Assembly: GCA_003519205.1 (NCBI GenBank)
Contig: DOXE01000457.1
Coordinates: 3,453-10,371, forward strand
Direction: 5' to 3'
DNA length: 6,919 nucleotides
Source of the DNA: Chloroflexota bacterium
GTDB taxonomy: Bacteria; Chloroflexota; Anaerolineae; Promineifilales; Promineifilaceae
The stretch's first letter is position 1, and every line of letters starts with the position of its first letter. The notes under the pieces are model-generated. The model ran no database searches. It had not been told where the DNA came from and was given only the letters and a program-made list of their open reading frames with translations. The translations under genes were made by a program, and so were the position numbers. Below, one piece after another: positions 6,852 to 6,919 of the stretch.

Positions 6852-6919
6852 TATTCCTAATTTTGTTCTGAAGCGATCGCAACCATGAAACCTTGACAAA
6901 ATATATTGCCAGAAAAACG

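Noticed and set aside
6873..6880. GCGATCGC palindrome resembling the cyanobacterial HIP1 octamer
   Set aside because: A single copy, with no repetition seen elsewhere in the window and proteins that do not look cyanobacterial.
6900..6905. TATATT on the minus strand as a second, upstream -10 element
   Set aside because: Its -35 would lie outside the window, and the A/T-rich context makes a chance match likely.
6893..6919. Perfect -35-like TTGACA (6893-6898) on the plus strand near the right edge
   Set aside because: The expected -10 would fall at 6916-6921. The four visible bases (AACG) do not fit TATAAT and the rest is outside the window, so no divergent promoter can be called.

Overview
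The window is one co-directional block on the minus strand. It is a bacterial transcription/translation housekeeping operon, read from the right edge to the left: promoter and structured leader, nusA, rnpM (ylxR), infB, rbfA, an nrnA-type DHH phosphoesterase gene, truB, and the first 60 codons of ribF, cut by the left edge. Coding density is high. No mobile element, CRISPR array, tRNA, rRNA or defence gene is visible. The organism is probably a member of Chloroflexota (Anaerolineae-like) or a relative. This rests on the short IF2 of 592 residues, the NusA N-terminus, and a NusA carrying an RNA-polymerase-alpha-CTD-like helix-hairpin-helix domain plus a long charged tail. It is inference from remembered family character, not from a search.

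Right end (about 6712-6919): a convincing sigma-70-type promoter reads leftward. It has an extended -10 (TGC-TATAAT), 17 bases of spacing and a weaker -35 (TTGCTT). The roughly 105-base untranslated leader starts with a 10-bp bulged hairpin. It then carries an intrinsic-terminator-like hairpin with a U-rich tail before the nusA ribosome binding site, so this is a probable attenuator of the whole operon. It is the most interesting non-coding element in the window.

Middle (2137-6711): nusA (transcription elongation, pausing and termination), rnpM (small RNA-binding protein, RNase P modulator family), infB (initiation factor IF2) and rbfA (30S maturation). Gaps are 36, 3 and 99 bases.

Left end (1-2134): nrnA (nanoRNA / pAp phosphatase) starts 2 bases after rbfA. 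It is followed by truB (tRNA pseudouridine-55 synthase) and the 5' part of ribF (riboflavin kinase / FAD synthetase). Together the genes couple RNA polymerase control, ribosome assembly, translation initiation, RNA turnover and tRNA modification. This gene order is widely conserved in bacteria.

I found no new multi-gene system. What deserves a second look is the leader architecture, the NusA C-terminal half, and substitutions in the fMet-tRNA-binding domain of IF2.
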